Below are positions 40,818 to 51,337 of a stretch of DNA of 64,000 nucleotides, piece by piece. The stretch covers positions 150,773 to 214,772 of the forward strand of contig JAOAFT010000002.1 of NCBI GenBank assembly GCA_026416125.1, read 5' to 3'. The stretch is from Bacteroidota bacterium. Its GTDB lineage: Bacteria; Bacteroidota; Ignavibacteria; UBA10030. The position numbers and the translations under genes are program-made. Each line of letters opens with the position of its first letter. Within the stretch, counting starts at the first letter, position 1. The notes under the pieces were generated by a model. It saw only the letters and a list, made by a program, of their open reading frames with translations, was not told the origin of the DNA and did not search any database.

Positions 40818-43346
40818 ATGGAGTACCATCGTATAAGGAACAAAACGTTTGTATGTATATGTGTCCTTTGGGCTTCACTCAATGCTCAATCAGGCGGTAC
40901 ACATACAACAACTACACGCGATACAATGTTCCAGCAAACCCGCAGTGGCATCGACACTCTCATCACCTACGCTGCAAAAGATTCAATTGTGTATTCATTG
41001 AAAACACGCTTCATGTACCTCTACACTGCCTGTGAAATGCGCTACCAAAGCATTCACTTACAATCTGAACGAATCGATGTTAATTGGGATACGTCGACAC
41101 TGACATCGTACGGTATCCGTGATACAGTGAAACAAGATTCTGTGATCGGAAAGCCTATTCTTCGCGATGGTGATGATACATACTACGGTGATAAAATCGA
41201 CTACAATTTCCGCACACAAAAGGGACGGATTCTTGTAGCTCACACACAAATGGACAATGGCTACTACGTAGGTCAAACTATTAAGAAAGTAGCAAAAGAC
41301 GAGCTCTTTATCGCAAACGGTCGCTTCACAACGTGCGACAATCCTACCCCACATTTCTACTTCGAAAGTCCGAAGATGAAAGTTTTTGTACGAGATGTGG
41401 TCGTTGCTGAACCAGTATATTTGTACGTTGCAAATGTCCCCGTTTTTGGATTACCGTTCGGCATATTCCCGAGTCATGGTGGACGAGCTTCGGGCGTTAT
41501 TGCTCCTGCCTACGGTCAAGATCACGATTACGGGTGGTACCTCAGCCACATTGGGTATTATTGGGCAGCTAGTGATTACTGGGATATAGCAACGATGTTC
41601 GACATTTACGCTCGTGGAAAGTGGATGAATCAAACACAAGTCAACTATGCACTCCGTGATGTTCTTGGAGGCAGTCTAACCACTCGTATTACAAGTATGA
41701 AGAAAGGTGAATCAACAGATCCAGATCATCGTACACAACGAGACTACTACGCCAATCTCACGCACAACCAAGTCATATCACCAACATCGAGAGTAGATGT
41801 GAACTTTACCTTTGCAAGCTCAACGTACTTTAAGAATTACAGTACGAACATCAACGAAATTCTCTCACAAAATATTATCTCAAATGCTACGTACTCCACA
41901 TATTGGCCTGCGTCGAACCGGTCGCTCAGTATTTCGATCTACCGTGATCAAAACCTCATTACCGACGATGTGCACGAACAACTCCCATCAATTTCATTTA
42001 CTCAAAATCAACTGTACCCTTTTAAGAGTAGAAAAGCGACACGTGGATTGCGTGAAGAAAGTTCTCAAACTCAAAGTTTTGCTGATTTGTTTGGAATTAA
42101 CTACTCAGCATCCTTTACAAATGATCGTTGGAAACAATCCACCTTGTACGACAGTGCATACACACCAGCAGGATGGCGACACAACGTAAAAGAATTCAGC
42201 AACATTTCAAAACTTACATTCAATCAATCTGCTTCAATGGGAGTAGCACCAAAAGTGGGCTACTTTACAGTTTCACCTTCAATATCATGGAGTGAATCAC
42301 GACAGTACCTTTATGGTTCATACCCTCGAGATATTGATTCAGTTATCGTCCATCGTGATACAACACAGTGGGAAACTTCGGGTATTATTAACACTGGTGT
42401 AGGTATAAGCACTCGATTTTATGGTATTGCTCAACCAAATGTTTTTGGCATTACCACATTCCGGCATACAGTAACTCCATCGCTCTCATTATCATACAAC
42501 AAAAAAATCTATGGTGCTACCATTCCAAAGTACCAGATGCTTGCTTCTGTGAACATCGGCAATCTCTTTGAAATGAAAACTACATCAACCGACTCAACCA
42601 AACCTGAGAATAAGTATCAATTATTGAACGTTGGTCTCTCAACGAGTTACAACTTTGCGGCTGATTCGATGAAGTTCAACGACATCAATGTATCGTACCG
42701 TACAGATATTGCTTCTCTCTTCAGTCTTAGTGGAAGTGCAACGTATTCATTGTACGAATTTGATCCCCGTGCAAATCGAGGGTATGGTGCACGTGTGAAT
42801 CGCTATCTCCTCTCAACACAAAAACGTTTTGCCGATCTTACTCGATTCTCGATTACCTTTTCTACAACTCTCCGCGGTGAACGGAAACAACGCGAACAAC
42901 CACCTGGAACACCTCCTCTTTCTGTACTCGAAGAACAGGAACGAGTCAGTGGTACACCGCAGTTCCGACAGACACAACGATTATACGAAACACTCTACGA
43001 TATCGAGGAAGCCGATTTCAGCATTCCATGGCAACTCGATTTTAGTTACTCATTTTCTCAATCACAGAGTGATCCACGAAAAAAATACAGAACATCATCT
43101 GCAAACATAGGTATTTCCTTCAACCTAACTGAGAAGTGGAAAATTAGTGCACGTGGATCCTACGATTTCGTGAAGAAACAACATTACATACAATCATTAA
43201 ATGTCACTCGTGATCTCCACTGCTGGCAAATGAACTTCACATACTACCCAATGGGAACACTTGCAGGATTCCGTTTTGAACTCCGTGTAGCAGCACCTCA
43301 ACTTCAGGACATAAAAATAACAAAACAGAGTACACGACCTTACTAA
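40818..43346 (+). CDS. lptD: LptD-like outer membrane LPS-assembly protein
   Basis: N-terminal OstA-like region (YGDKIDYNFRTQKGRI ... ELFIANGRFTTCDNPTPHFYFESPKMKV), VPVFGLPFGIFPSHGGRASGVIAPAYG, long beta-barrel C-terminus; ATG 40818 chosen. Confidence 0.8.
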   Translation: MEYHRIRNKTFVCICVLWASLNAQSGGTHTTTTRDTMFQQTRSGIDTLITYAAKDSIVYSLKTRFMYLYTACEMRYQSIHLQSERIDVNWDTSTLTSYGIRDTVKQDSVIGKPILRDGDDTYYGDKIDYNFRTQKGRILVAHTQMDNGYYVGQTIKKVAKDELFIANGRFTTCDNPTPHFYFESPKMKVFVRDVVVAEPVYLYVANVPVFGLPFGIFPSHGGRASGVIAPAYGQDHDYGWYLSHIGYYWAASDYWDIATMFDIYARGKWMNQTQVNYALRDVLGGSLTTRITSMKKGESTDPDHRTQRDYYANLTHNQVISPTSRVDVNFTFASSTYFKNYSTNINEILSQNIISNATYSTYWPASNRSLSISIYRDQNLITDDVHEQLPSISFTQNQLYPFKSRKATRGLREESSQTQSFADLFGINYSASFTNDRWKQSTLYDSAYTPAGWRHNVKEFSNISKLTFNQSASMGVAPKVGYFTVSPSISWSESRQYLYGSYPRDIDSVIVHRDTTQWETSGIINTGVGISTRFYGIAQPNVFGITTFRHTVTPSLSLSYNKKIYGATIPKYQMLASVNIGNLFEMKTTSTDSTKPENKYQLLNVGLSTSYNFAADSMKFNDINVSYRTDIASLFSLSGSATYSLYEFDPRANRGYGARVNRYLLSTQKRFADLTRFSITFSTTLRGERKQREQPPGTPPLSVLEEQERVSGTPQFRQTQRLYETLYDIEEADFSIPWQLDFSYSFSQSQSDPRKKYRTSSANIGISFNLTEKWKISARGSYDFVKKQHYIQSLNVTRDLHCWQMNFTYYPMGTLAGFRFELRVAAPQLQDIKITKQSTRPY

Positions 43347-43356
43347 GGATTAAACA

Positions 43357-44097
43357 ATGATTTGGGGTAAGAAAGTAACTGTTGTCCTTCCTGCATACAA
43401 TGCAGCGAAAACACTCGAACGGACGTACAACGAAATTCCCAAGGATATCGTTGATGATATCATTCTTGTTGACGACGCAAGTAACGATGAAACAGTCACC
43501 ATTGCACACCGACTCAACATTCACACTCTCATCCACAACGAAAATATGGGGTACGGTGGAAATCAGAAAACATGCTACAAAGCTGCTCTCGACCGCGGTG
43601 CAGATATTATCATCATGCTTCACCCAGACTATCAGTATACACCAAAACTCATTCCTGCAATGGCATATTTACTCGTGTCGGGTGAGTTCGATGTTGTTCT
43701 TGGTTCTCGGATCCTTGGTGGGAAAGCACTTAACAAGTACATCAGCAACAGAATCCTCTCGTTTATCCAAAATCTCCTTATTGGATCTAAACAATCTGAG
43801 TACCACACTGGGTACAGGGCATACACACGAAAGGTACTTCTCTCAGTACCTTTTGAGAATAACTCAAACGACTTTGTATTCGATAATGAACTCCTTTCCC
43901 AAATTATCTTCGCTGGATACCGTGTTGGTGAAATATCGTGTCCTGCACGCTACTTTCCTGAGGCATCCTCAATAAATTTCCAACGGAGTATTACTTACGG
44001 CATTGGATGTTTACGTACCACCTTACTGTTTCGACTAACAAAGTGGAACCTCATAGAAAATTCGTTGTTCTCGGGTTTACCTCTAGCTCAGCACTAA
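43357..44097 (+). CDS. Glycosyltransferase family 2 (dolichyl-phosphate mannosyltransferase-like)
   Basis: TVVLPAYNAAKTLERTYNEIP, IILVDDASNDETV, NMGYGGNQKTCY, IIMLHPDYQYTPKLIP. Confidence 0.92.
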   Translation: MIWGKKVTVVLPAYNAAKTLERTYNEIPKDIVDDIILVDDASNDETVTIAHRLNIHTLIHNENMGYGGNQKTCYKAALDRGADIIIMLHPDYQYTPKLIPAMAYLLVSGEFDVVLGSRILGGKALNKYISNRILSFIQNLLIGSKQSEYHTGYRAYTRKVLLSVPFENNSNDFVFDNELLSQIIFAGYRVGEISCPARYFPEASSINFQRSITYGIGCLRTTLLFRLTKWNLIENSLFSGLPLAQH

Positions 44098-45101
44098 TTG
44101 AGGTGAACAACATCGGCAATTGCGTGCGATGTTGTTGCTAGTGCATAGAATGCAACATTGGAACTCGACGGTATAAGTTTAAGGGTATGTTTTTCTCTTG
44201 TCTGATGAGAGAGGATGTGATAGAGTCGAGCAGTTGAAACGACAAGTATTGAAGTTGATCGATGAGATTGAATGAGATCCCGGCCATAGTCACTTTCAGG
44301 AACAACCTTACCATCAACTTCAACAGTTACTTCGACTGGTAATTCACGTTCAGATCCGAGGAGAGCATAAACATCTTTCGCATCGTACTGTACCACGCAA
44401 TATCCTTGATCATTGAAGCATCGCATCGCTTCCCGTTCGCTGAGCCATTGACCGTGAAAGTAGCAACGATCCGGAAGGTAGTAATGTGGATCAGAGTACT
44501 CAACAATTGATTCGGGACTGTGCCCCTCAGGATTACCAATAAAACCACGCGTGTAACCAAGTGCAATATCAATTGTTCGTACTCGATAGAACTGTTCATC
44601 TTCGTCGTGATGCTTGAGCGAGAGTACTTCCGGGAGTTCCTCATCAAATCCACACTCACTCACTAGTTGACGAAGTGCACGTTCAAATTCTACAATGTTT
44701 CCATCTCCAGTGAATTTAAATCGAAGACGTCGTTCTCTATCAACAAGAAAAAACGTTGGGAGTTCCTGCACATTGTATGCAAGAGCAATTAGTCCGTCGT
44801 TATCTATCACTACAGGATACCATACATTGAAACGCTGGAGTGATTCTTCAACAAGCAAAGGGTTTTTCCCAAATGAATACTGAGGGACGTGAACACCGAT
44901 GACAATGACACCACATTCCCCATAGTGTCGTGCCCACATTCGTACAAATTGTAAACTTTCAACACATTTTAGTGAAGCAGAATCAAAAAAATGTAGTACG
45001 ATTACTCGATTTTCGAGCGTTGACAGTTGTAGAGGTTTGGAGTGGAGCCACACCGTTCCATAAAGGTCCGGCGCTTCACGATGGAATACTTCTAATGCCA
45101 T
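44094..45101 (-). CDS. Redoxin/TlpA-like thioredoxin-fold protein with DipZ-like C-terminal domain
   Basis: VIVLHFFDSASLKCVESLQFVRMW, VPQYSFGKNPLLVEESLQRFNVWYPVVIDNDGLIALAYNVQELPTFFLVD; C-terminal TRGFIGNPEGHSPESIVEYSDPHYYLPDRCYFHGQW. Confidence 0.75.
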   Translation of the reverse strand: MALEVFHREAPDLYGTVWLHSKPLQLSTLENRVIVLHFFDSASLKCVESLQFVRMWARHYGECGVIVIGVHVPQYSFGKNPLLVEESLQRFNVWYPVVIDNDGLIALAYNVQELPTFFLVDRERRLRFKFTGDGNIVEFERALRQLVSECGFDEELPEVLSLKHHDEDEQFYRVRTIDIALGYTRGFIGNPEGHSPESIVEYSDPHYYLPDRCYFHGQWLSEREAMRCFNDQGYCVVQYDAKDVYALLGSERELPVEVTVEVDGKVVPESDYGRDLIQSHRSTSILVVSTARLYHILSHQTREKHTLKLIPSSSNVAFYALATTSHAIADVVHLN

Positions 45102-46288
45102 TCTGCTTTTGCCCGTAAGATATCGTTGAGTTCTGTAAAAAGCGCGTCACAGTGCTCTTTTTCAATAATGTACGGTGGCAGGAACCGAATAACGGTTGTG
45201 TTCGTACAATTTACCAAAAATCCTCGTTCAAGTAGTGTATCAACGATTGATTGACCTTCGATCGTAAGATCAATTCCGATCATGCATCCACGACCACGTA
45301 CTTCTTTTATAAGAGTTGGGAATTTCTCTTTCAGCTCGCTTGCACACGTGAGAATGTACAACCCAATCGCACCAGCTTGTTCCATAAGCTTATTATCAAC
45401 AACTTCTTCCATCACAGCACAACCAGCAGCACAGGCAACTGGATTACCACCAAACGTCGTGCCATGAGCGCCATATGCAAAACACTCAGCAACACGGTCG
45501 TTACCAAGAAGAGCACCAAGGGGTAATCCTCCACCAATTGCTTTTGCGATAACTACGATGTCAGGCTCTAATTCTAAATATTCATAACTATAGAATTTTC
45601 CGGTACGCCCAATTCCAGATTGAATTTCATCCACAATGATAAGAAATCCATACCGCTCCCTGAGTTCTTTCAACGCGCGGGCAAATTCTTGACTGACAAT
45701 GTTGATCCCCCCTTCACCCTGAATACACTCAAGGATTACTCCAAGCGTGCGCTCAGTAACTTTACTCAATAAATCTGGCACACAGTTGAAAGTAATGTAT
45801 CCAGTGTTTGGTAAGAATGGGTCGAAGCCATCACGGTACTTTGGCCGCTCTGTTAATGAGAGCGCTCCCATTGTACGACCATGGAACGAATTTGTAAGAC
45901 AGAAAAGATCAACTTTATTGTTTTCTTTCCCCCACTTCCGTGCCAACTTAATTGCTCCCTCAACGGCTTCTGTACCACTGTTCGTAAAGAAAATTTTCTT
46001 CATTCCTTGTGATGCACAGAGAATACGCTCAGCAAGTTCAACTTGTGTATCCTGGATAAAGTAATTCGACACATGGTTGTACCGTCGTATTTGTTTTTCA
46101 ATTGCACGAACAATTTTGGGATGACAATACCCCAACGCATTTACCGCAAGTCCACCGAAAAAGTCAACAAGGCGCCTCCCATCTTTGGTGTAGAGGTACA
46201 CTCCTTCACCGTAATCGAGCTCGAGCGGTAATCGACGGTACGTATGAAAGAATAGTTCATCTTCTCGTTGAAAAATTGTTTTATTCAC
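45092..46288 (-). CDS. Class-III aminotransferase (acetylornithine/4-aminobutyrate type)
   Basis: FFGGLAVNALGYCHPKIV, FFTNSGTEAVEGAIKLARKWG, LIIVDEIQSGIGRTGKFYSYE, IAKAIGGGLPLGALLG. Confidence 0.93.
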   Translation of the reverse strand: MNKTIFQREDELFFHTYRRLPLELDYGEGVYLYTKDGRRLVDFFGGLAVNALGYCHPKIVRAIEKQIRRYNHVSNYFIQDTQVELAERILCASQGMKKIFFTNSGTEAVEGAIKLARKWGKENNKVDLFCLTNSFHGRTMGALSLTERPKYRDGFDPFLPNTGYITFNCVPDLLSKVTERTLGVILECIQGEGGINIVSQEFARALKELRERYGFLIIVDEIQSGIGRTGKFYSYEYLELEPDIVVIAKAIGGGLPLGALLGNDRVAECFAYGAHGTTFGGNPVACAAGCAVMEEVVDNKLMEQAGAIGLYILTCASELKEKFPTLIKEVRGRGCMIGIDLTIEGQSIVDTLLERGFLVNCTNTTVIRFLPPYIIEKEHCDALFTELNDILRAKAEWH

Positions 46289-46916
46289 GTTTCAGTTCAC
46301 CTTTCATTTGTAAGAGCAGTTGTGTAAAAAATGCTACAGATCGTTCAAGATCTTGAAAAGAACCTGTGTTACGGATGATAAAGTCTGCTTTTTTACCTTT
46401 GTAGACTGATGAATATTGGGCTGCCATCCGAGCACGCACCTGCTCTTGAGAAATTCCGTCCCGTTGACAAACACGTTGAATACATACATCCACTGGCGCA
46501 TCAACAACGAGAATGTAATCACACATTGTTTCCCAATGGGCCTCATAGAGCAGTGCAGCTTCAAGAATAACAAAAGGTACTGATTGAGGTTCTAGCGATT
46601 TCAACTGTCTTTCAATTTCCTCCTGTGTCGGTGGATGGACAATTGCCTCATACTGCTTCCGGAGTGTTACATCGGAAAATATTTTCTCTGCAATAAACTG
46701 TCGATTAAGGTAACCAGTGTCTGTGAATGCTTCTTGTCCAAGAAGACACTGAATTTGCTTTCGCACATTGGGGTTAGATACAGCTACATCCTTGGCAATA
46801 TCATCAGCATGAAATACTGGTATCCCCCGTTGTTCGAAAAGCGAGCACACTGTACTCTTCCCACTCCCAATTGGACCTGTTACACCAAGAATGTTAATTT
46901 TGCACCTTTTATTCAT
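46281..46916 (-). CDS. coaE: Dephospho-CoA kinase
   Basis: GVTGPIGSGKSTVCSLFEQRGIPVFHADDIAKDV, VHPPTQEEI, LEAALLYEAHWETMCDYILVVDAP. Confidence 0.93.
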   Translation of the reverse strand: MNKRCKINILGVTGPIGSGKSTVCSLFEQRGIPVFHADDIAKDVAVSNPNVRKQIQCLLGQEAFTDTGYLNRQFIAEKIFSDVTLRKQYEAIVHPPTQEEIERQLKSLEPQSVPFVILEAALLYEAHWETMCDYILVVDAPVDVCIQRVCQRDGISQEQVRARMAAQYSSVYKGKKADFIIRNTGSFQDLERSVAFFTQLLLQMKGELKRE

Positions 46917-47262
46917 TTCATCGTAAGGTACTCAAAAGTAAGTTATGAATGCAAGTGTTGATTAGTACTTGGGTACTATTCTTTGAACACTGAGGTACAA
47001 AGTGACTAGCTTGACTGCATATTTCTGTGTCGTACTATCAGGAAAGAGACAATTGACATGAAAATTATTTCTTATAGTTCTTACCTTGAATCTTAACCGA
47101 AATTTCTGCAACATACCAGCCGCATGTTTGCTATTGTTTGTTACTTCAACAACTGTATGGAAATGGAAAAGCCGCATTTCACTCATACAGCACTCCTTCG
47201 TAGGAACGTATGTTCATCAACCATCCCATATCATACAATACCTTTAATAGTTCGAGGTTAAT

Positions 47263-48978
47263 ATGATTCATCACACAGTCAAGTATTACCCTGCTCCTCA
47301 CATTGATTCAATCCAAGATATGCTTCTACAATCAGCACAAAAGTACACTGATAAACTAGCTCTCGAAGACTTGAAAGATACCCCTCTTCCTCGTGTTACG
47401 TACACTTCTCTCCTCCGTACTGTTCTCCGTTTTGGTACAGCACTACGAACACTTGGGATCAAGGAGCGTACACACATAGCGCTCATCGGCGAGAATCGTG
47501 TACAATGGGGTATCGCGTATCTTACAGCAATGTGCTTCAACCATGTCATCGTGCCAATTGACCGAAACCTTACAACAAACGAAATTCTCAACATTATTCA
47601 CGAATCTGATGCAGAAGCAATTGTCTTTTCAGAATCATTCGAGGCAATGCTTCGTGACGAACGAAAGACTTTAAAACGGTTGAAGTACTACATCAGCATG
47701 GATTTACTTACAGAAAAAGAAGGGGTGTATTCGATGGTGCAGCTTATCAATGAATCCGGTGGGTGCACACTAGAAGAACTCCCCACTATAAATCCAAGTG
47801 CAATAGCAGCCATACTTTTTACCTCTGGTACACTGGGACGTTCGAAAGGAATTATGCTCTCGCAAAAAAACCTTTGTTCAAATCTCATGGGAATGGTTCA
47901 AATGATTCAACTATTCCCACAAGATCGATTTCTTTCTGTTCTACCGATTCACCACACATACGAATGCACGTGTGGTTTCCTCTGTCCATTGTATGCAGGG
48001 GCCTCTGTCCATTACGCTCGTTCACTAAAAACTGTTGTGGATGACTTACAAACTGTCAAAGCAACCATTCTCCTTGGAGTTCCTCTTTTATACGATAAGA
48101 TGTTCAAACGCATCTACCAAAGTATTCGTGAGAAGAAGATTGTTGCAACATTAATTCCAGCGATCATAAAAGCAACAAACATTGCCAATTGGTTTGGCTG
48201 GAAGAGTGCAAAGAAACTTGTTTTTTCTGAAATTCACAAACGTTTTGGCGGACATATTCGCCTTTTCATTGCCGGCGGTGCAGCTCCTGATCCTGCAGTC
48301 GCAAAAGGTTTGCGAGAACTTGGTTTCACGTTTATTCAAGGCTATGGGTTAACTGAAACATCTCCTATCCTTGCACTCAATAAAATTGAGTACTTCAAAG
48401 ACGATGCCGCGGGATTACCTCTCCCCAATGTCCAACTCCGAATAGACCAACCAAATGATGATGGAATCGGTGAAATTCTCGCCAAAGGTGAGAATGTCAT
48501 GATAGGAATCTATAAGAACGAAAAAGCAACGCGTGAAGCTTTCACAACTGATGGGTGGTTTAGAACAGGTGATCTTGGCTATATTGACAACGATGGGTTC
48601 CTACACATTTGCGGGCGAAAAAAGAACGTCATTATCTCTCGTTCGGGGAAAAATGTTTATCCGGAAGAAATAGAGGATCTTCTCAATCGAAGTCCCTATA
48701 TCCAAGAATCACTCGTATATGGTGAGAATGACCCTAAACTCGACGAAGTTATTGCAGCGCAAATTGTTCCGGATGCAGAAGCATTCATCGAACTCTCAGA
48801 ATCGAGAGGGGTAGCACTCACCCCAGAACTCATTAACGATATTATTGCTCAAGAAATTAAAAAAGTAAATGAGCAACTTCCCTCTTTCAAACAAATCAGG
48901 AAATTCATTATTCGAGAACATGAATTTGAAAAAACTACCACTCAAAAGATAAAACGATACCTCGCAATACCGAAGTAG
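47263..48978 (+). CDS. AMP-dependent synthetase/long-chain fatty acid-CoA ligase
   Basis: AAILFTSGTLGRSKGIMLSQKNL, FIQGYGLTETSPILAL, DGWFRTGDLGYIDNDGFLHICGRKKNVIISRSGKNVYPEEIE. Confidence 0.95.
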   Translation: MIHHTVKYYPAPHIDSIQDMLLQSAQKYTDKLALEDLKDTPLPRVTYTSLLRTVLRFGTALRTLGIKERTHIALIGENRVQWGIAYLTAMCFNHVIVPIDRNLTTNEILNIIHESDAEAIVFSESFEAMLRDERKTLKRLKYYISMDLLTEKEGVYSMVQLINESGGCTLEELPTINPSAIAAILFTSGTLGRSKGIMLSQKNLCSNLMGMVQMIQLFPQDRFLSVLPIHHTYECTCGFLCPLYAGASVHYARSLKTVVDDLQTVKATILLGVPLLYDKMFKRIYQSIREKKIVATLIPAIIKATNIANWFGWKSAKKLVFSEIHKRFGGHIRLFIAGGAAPDPAVAKGLRELGFTFIQGYGLTETSPILALNKIEYFKDDAAGLPLPNVQLRIDQPNDDGIGEILAKGENVMIGIYKNEKATREAFTTDGWFRTGDLGYIDNDGFLHICGRKKNVIISRSGKNVYPEEIEDLLNRSPYIQESLVYGENDPKLDEVIAAQIVPDAEAFIELSESRGVALTPELINDIIAQEIKKVNEQLPSFKQIRKFIIREHEFEKTTTQKIKRYLAIPK

Positions 48979-49058
48979 TCTAGGGATAGGGTACGTCTCG
49001 GTAGTTCCCGATTACTCCGTCTCACTTCTTCAATTTTCTCCGTACATTGGTTGTAACC

Positions 49059-50213
49059 ATGGAACATCGAAACACGTACATAGCGCACCTCGACCTTGAT
49101 TGTTTCTTTGTTTCCGTTGAACGCATAAAGAATCCAGCACTCATTGGAAAACCCGTAGTGGTCGCCGGGGTACCACAAGAACGTGGTGTTGTTGCTTCTG
49201 CCTCGTATGAAGCACGTATGTACGGTATCCACTCCGCTATGCCAACTGCACACGCGTTGAAACTCTGTCCATCACTTATTGTCGTTCAGCCACATCACCA
49301 CGAGTATATCCAAATTTCTGATAGAATTTTTCAACGATTGTGCGACTTTGCACCATCTGTTGAACGAGCATCCATAGATGAAATGAATATGGATTTTACA
49401 GGATGTGAACAACTTTACAACAACGATTTTCACAATTTTCTCAAATCACTCCAACGACTCATTGCTCTAGAATTCAAACTTCCTTCGACAATAGCTCTCT
49501 CCTCAAATGCAACAGTTTCAAAAATTGCTGCAAATCTTGTAAAGCCCAATGGTTTGTATATTGTTCCTCACGGATACGAAGCAGAATTTCTTGCTCCTAT
49601 CAATATTAATGTTATTCCTGGCGTTGGTAAAAAAACTGAGGAAATCCTTTGTCGTGCCGGATTCCGCACAATTGCGGACATCCAACGTTCTTCTCTCCAA
49701 CAGCTCACAATGCTCCTTGGTAAACACGGTCTATGGATCTACAATGCAGCATTCGGCAAGGGACCAACAACTCTTTCAGCACCCTCAATACCAAAGAGCA
49801 TTTCTCGTGAAGAAACCTTTGTGAAAGATCTTCATACTATCAACGAAGCAAAACGATCTCTTTTCGAACTTGTTGAATCATGTTGTTCACATCTCCGAGA
49901 ACAACAACTCAAAGCTCGGACGATTACACTGAAACTTCGTTACAGTAATTTCTCAACGGTGACTCGTTCTCATACTGTTCTCCCAACCGACGAAGATCCC
50001 ATTGTGTTTTCGATTGCTTTTGATCTTCTCATCAAATCGTGGGTACCTCAGAAACCACTCCGATTGCTTGGCGTACGGCTTTCAAATCTCGATGGTTCCG
50101 ATCAATTACCGCTCTTCTTCTTTAACGAAAAAACAACAAAAATTCTCACGGCTCTTGATGAATTACGCAGAAAGTATGGAAACAACATTATTCACTTTGG
50201 GAGTGTGGAGTAA
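49059..50213 (+). CDS. dinB: DNA polymerase IV (Y family)
   Basis: YIAHLDLDCFFVSVE, KPVVVAGVPQERGVVASASYEARMYGIHSAMP, ERASIDEMNMDFTG; ATG 49059 preferred over TTG 49047. Confidence 0.95.
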   Translation: MEHRNTYIAHLDLDCFFVSVERIKNPALIGKPVVVAGVPQERGVVASASYEARMYGIHSAMPTAHALKLCPSLIVVQPHHHEYIQISDRIFQRLCDFAPSVERASIDEMNMDFTGCEQLYNNDFHNFLKSLQRLIALEFKLPSTIALSSNATVSKIAANLVKPNGLYIVPHGYEAEFLAPININVIPGVGKKTEEILCRAGFRTIADIQRSSLQQLTMLLGKHGLWIYNAAFGKGPTTLSAPSIPKSISREETFVKDLHTINEAKRSLFELVESCCSHLREQQLKARTITLKLRYSNFSTVTRSHTVLPTDEDPIVFSIAFDLLIKSWVPQKPLRLLGVRLSNLDGSDQLPLFFFNEKTTKILTALDELRRKYGNNIIHFGSVE

Positions 50214-50347
50214 TACCGTAGTCAAGATACATTATGAAAAACTCACTCCATTGATATCCAACAATTTATCCCTGAAATTCTATTCTTATTTTCACATCCC
50301 AAAAAGAATTTGTACCTTATAAGTAAAGATCAATACGGGAGAAGCTC

Positions 50348-51148
50348 GTGGCTCGATTTAAATTGTACATAGAGTACGAAGGAACGCGGTATAGTGGCTG
50401 GCAAGTACAGAAAAATGCTCGTACAATCCAGGGAGAACTGATTGGAGCTGCAAAGTCAGTTTTCCAAACATCTTCCTTTGAACTATACGGCGCAGGACGG
50501 ACTGATGCAGGTGTTCACGCACTCTGTCAGGTTGCTCATCTCGATGTCGAAACATCTCATACCCCTGATACTATTCGTGTACGAATGAATGATAACCTTC
50601 CGGCTGATATTGCCCTCATCGGTGTTGAACGAGTGCCCTCTACATTTCACGCTCGGCATAACGCTGTTGCACGAAGTTATGTTTACCAAATATCTCGCCG
50701 TCGTACTGCACTTGGAAAACGCTTCGTGTGGTGGGTAAAAGATGAACTCAATGTCCCTACTATGGAACATGCTGCACAACTATTCCTTGGATTGAAAAAT
50801 TTCGAATCTTTCACAGCAGACGATCCAAGTGATAGATCAACGAAAGTACACATTGAATCCATCGAACTTCGTGAAGTTGGATCACTCATCCTTTTCCGAA
50901 TTATCGGCTCCCACTTCCTGTGGAAAATGGTTCGCCAAATGGTTGGAGTTCTCGTAGAAGTAGGGCGAGGTACATTGAGCATTAATCAAGTAAAAGAACT
51001 ACTCCACATATCGTCGGACCTACCAGCAACGCTCACGGCACCACCATCAGGGCTATTTCTCGAACGAGTGTACTACTCACACGCTAAGCAAGTACCTCCA
51101 TTGAGACCAATTTTAGAAATCCCATCCTTTATGCACTATCGGGGGTAA
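50348..51148 (+). CDS. truA: tRNA pseudouridine(38-40) synthase
   Basis: KLYIEYEGTRYSGWQVQKNARTIQGEL, YGAGRTDAGVHALCQVAHLD, SFTADDPSDRSTKVHIESIEL; GTG start. Confidence 0.96.
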   Translation: MARFKLYIEYEGTRYSGWQVQKNARTIQGELIGAAKSVFQTSSFELYGAGRTDAGVHALCQVAHLDVETSHTPDTIRVRMNDNLPADIALIGVERVPSTFHARHNAVARSYVYQISRRRTALGKRFVWWVKDELNVPTMEHAAQLFLGLKNFESFTADDPSDRSTKVHIESIELREVGSLILFRIIGSHFLWKMVRQMVGVLVEVGRGTLSINQVKELLHISSDLPATLTAPPSGLFLERVYYSHAKQVPPLRPILEIPSFMHYRG

Positions 51149-51151
51149 ACA

Positions 51152-51337
51152 ATGAGAAAAAAACAACAAGCTCAAAAAAGACGAGATCTTCCTGAATTCT
51201 GTGACTTTCATTGTACACATGCATCATTTACAGAACCAGAAACATCAGGTGCTTGCAGGCGCGAAGTACCTGTATACTGCTCATTGTTCAAAAAACTTAA
51301 TACGAAACACTCGCCATGCTTAGAAAAAAAACGATGA
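51152..51337 (+). CDS. Small Cys-rich protein (61 aa), putative metal-binding
   Basis: Starts 4 nt after truA stop; stop overlaps next ATG (ATGA); ordered Cys residues CDFHC...GACRREVPVYC...SPCLEKK. Confidence 0.6.
   Translation: MRKKQQAQKRRDLPEFCDFHCTHASFTEPETSGACRREVPVYCSLFKKLNTKHSPCLEKKR

Noticed and set aside
46962-47186. 74-aa minus-strand ORF in the coaE-ligase intergenic region
   Set aside because: No recognisable family, no clear RBS, and biased composition; not supportable as a gene.
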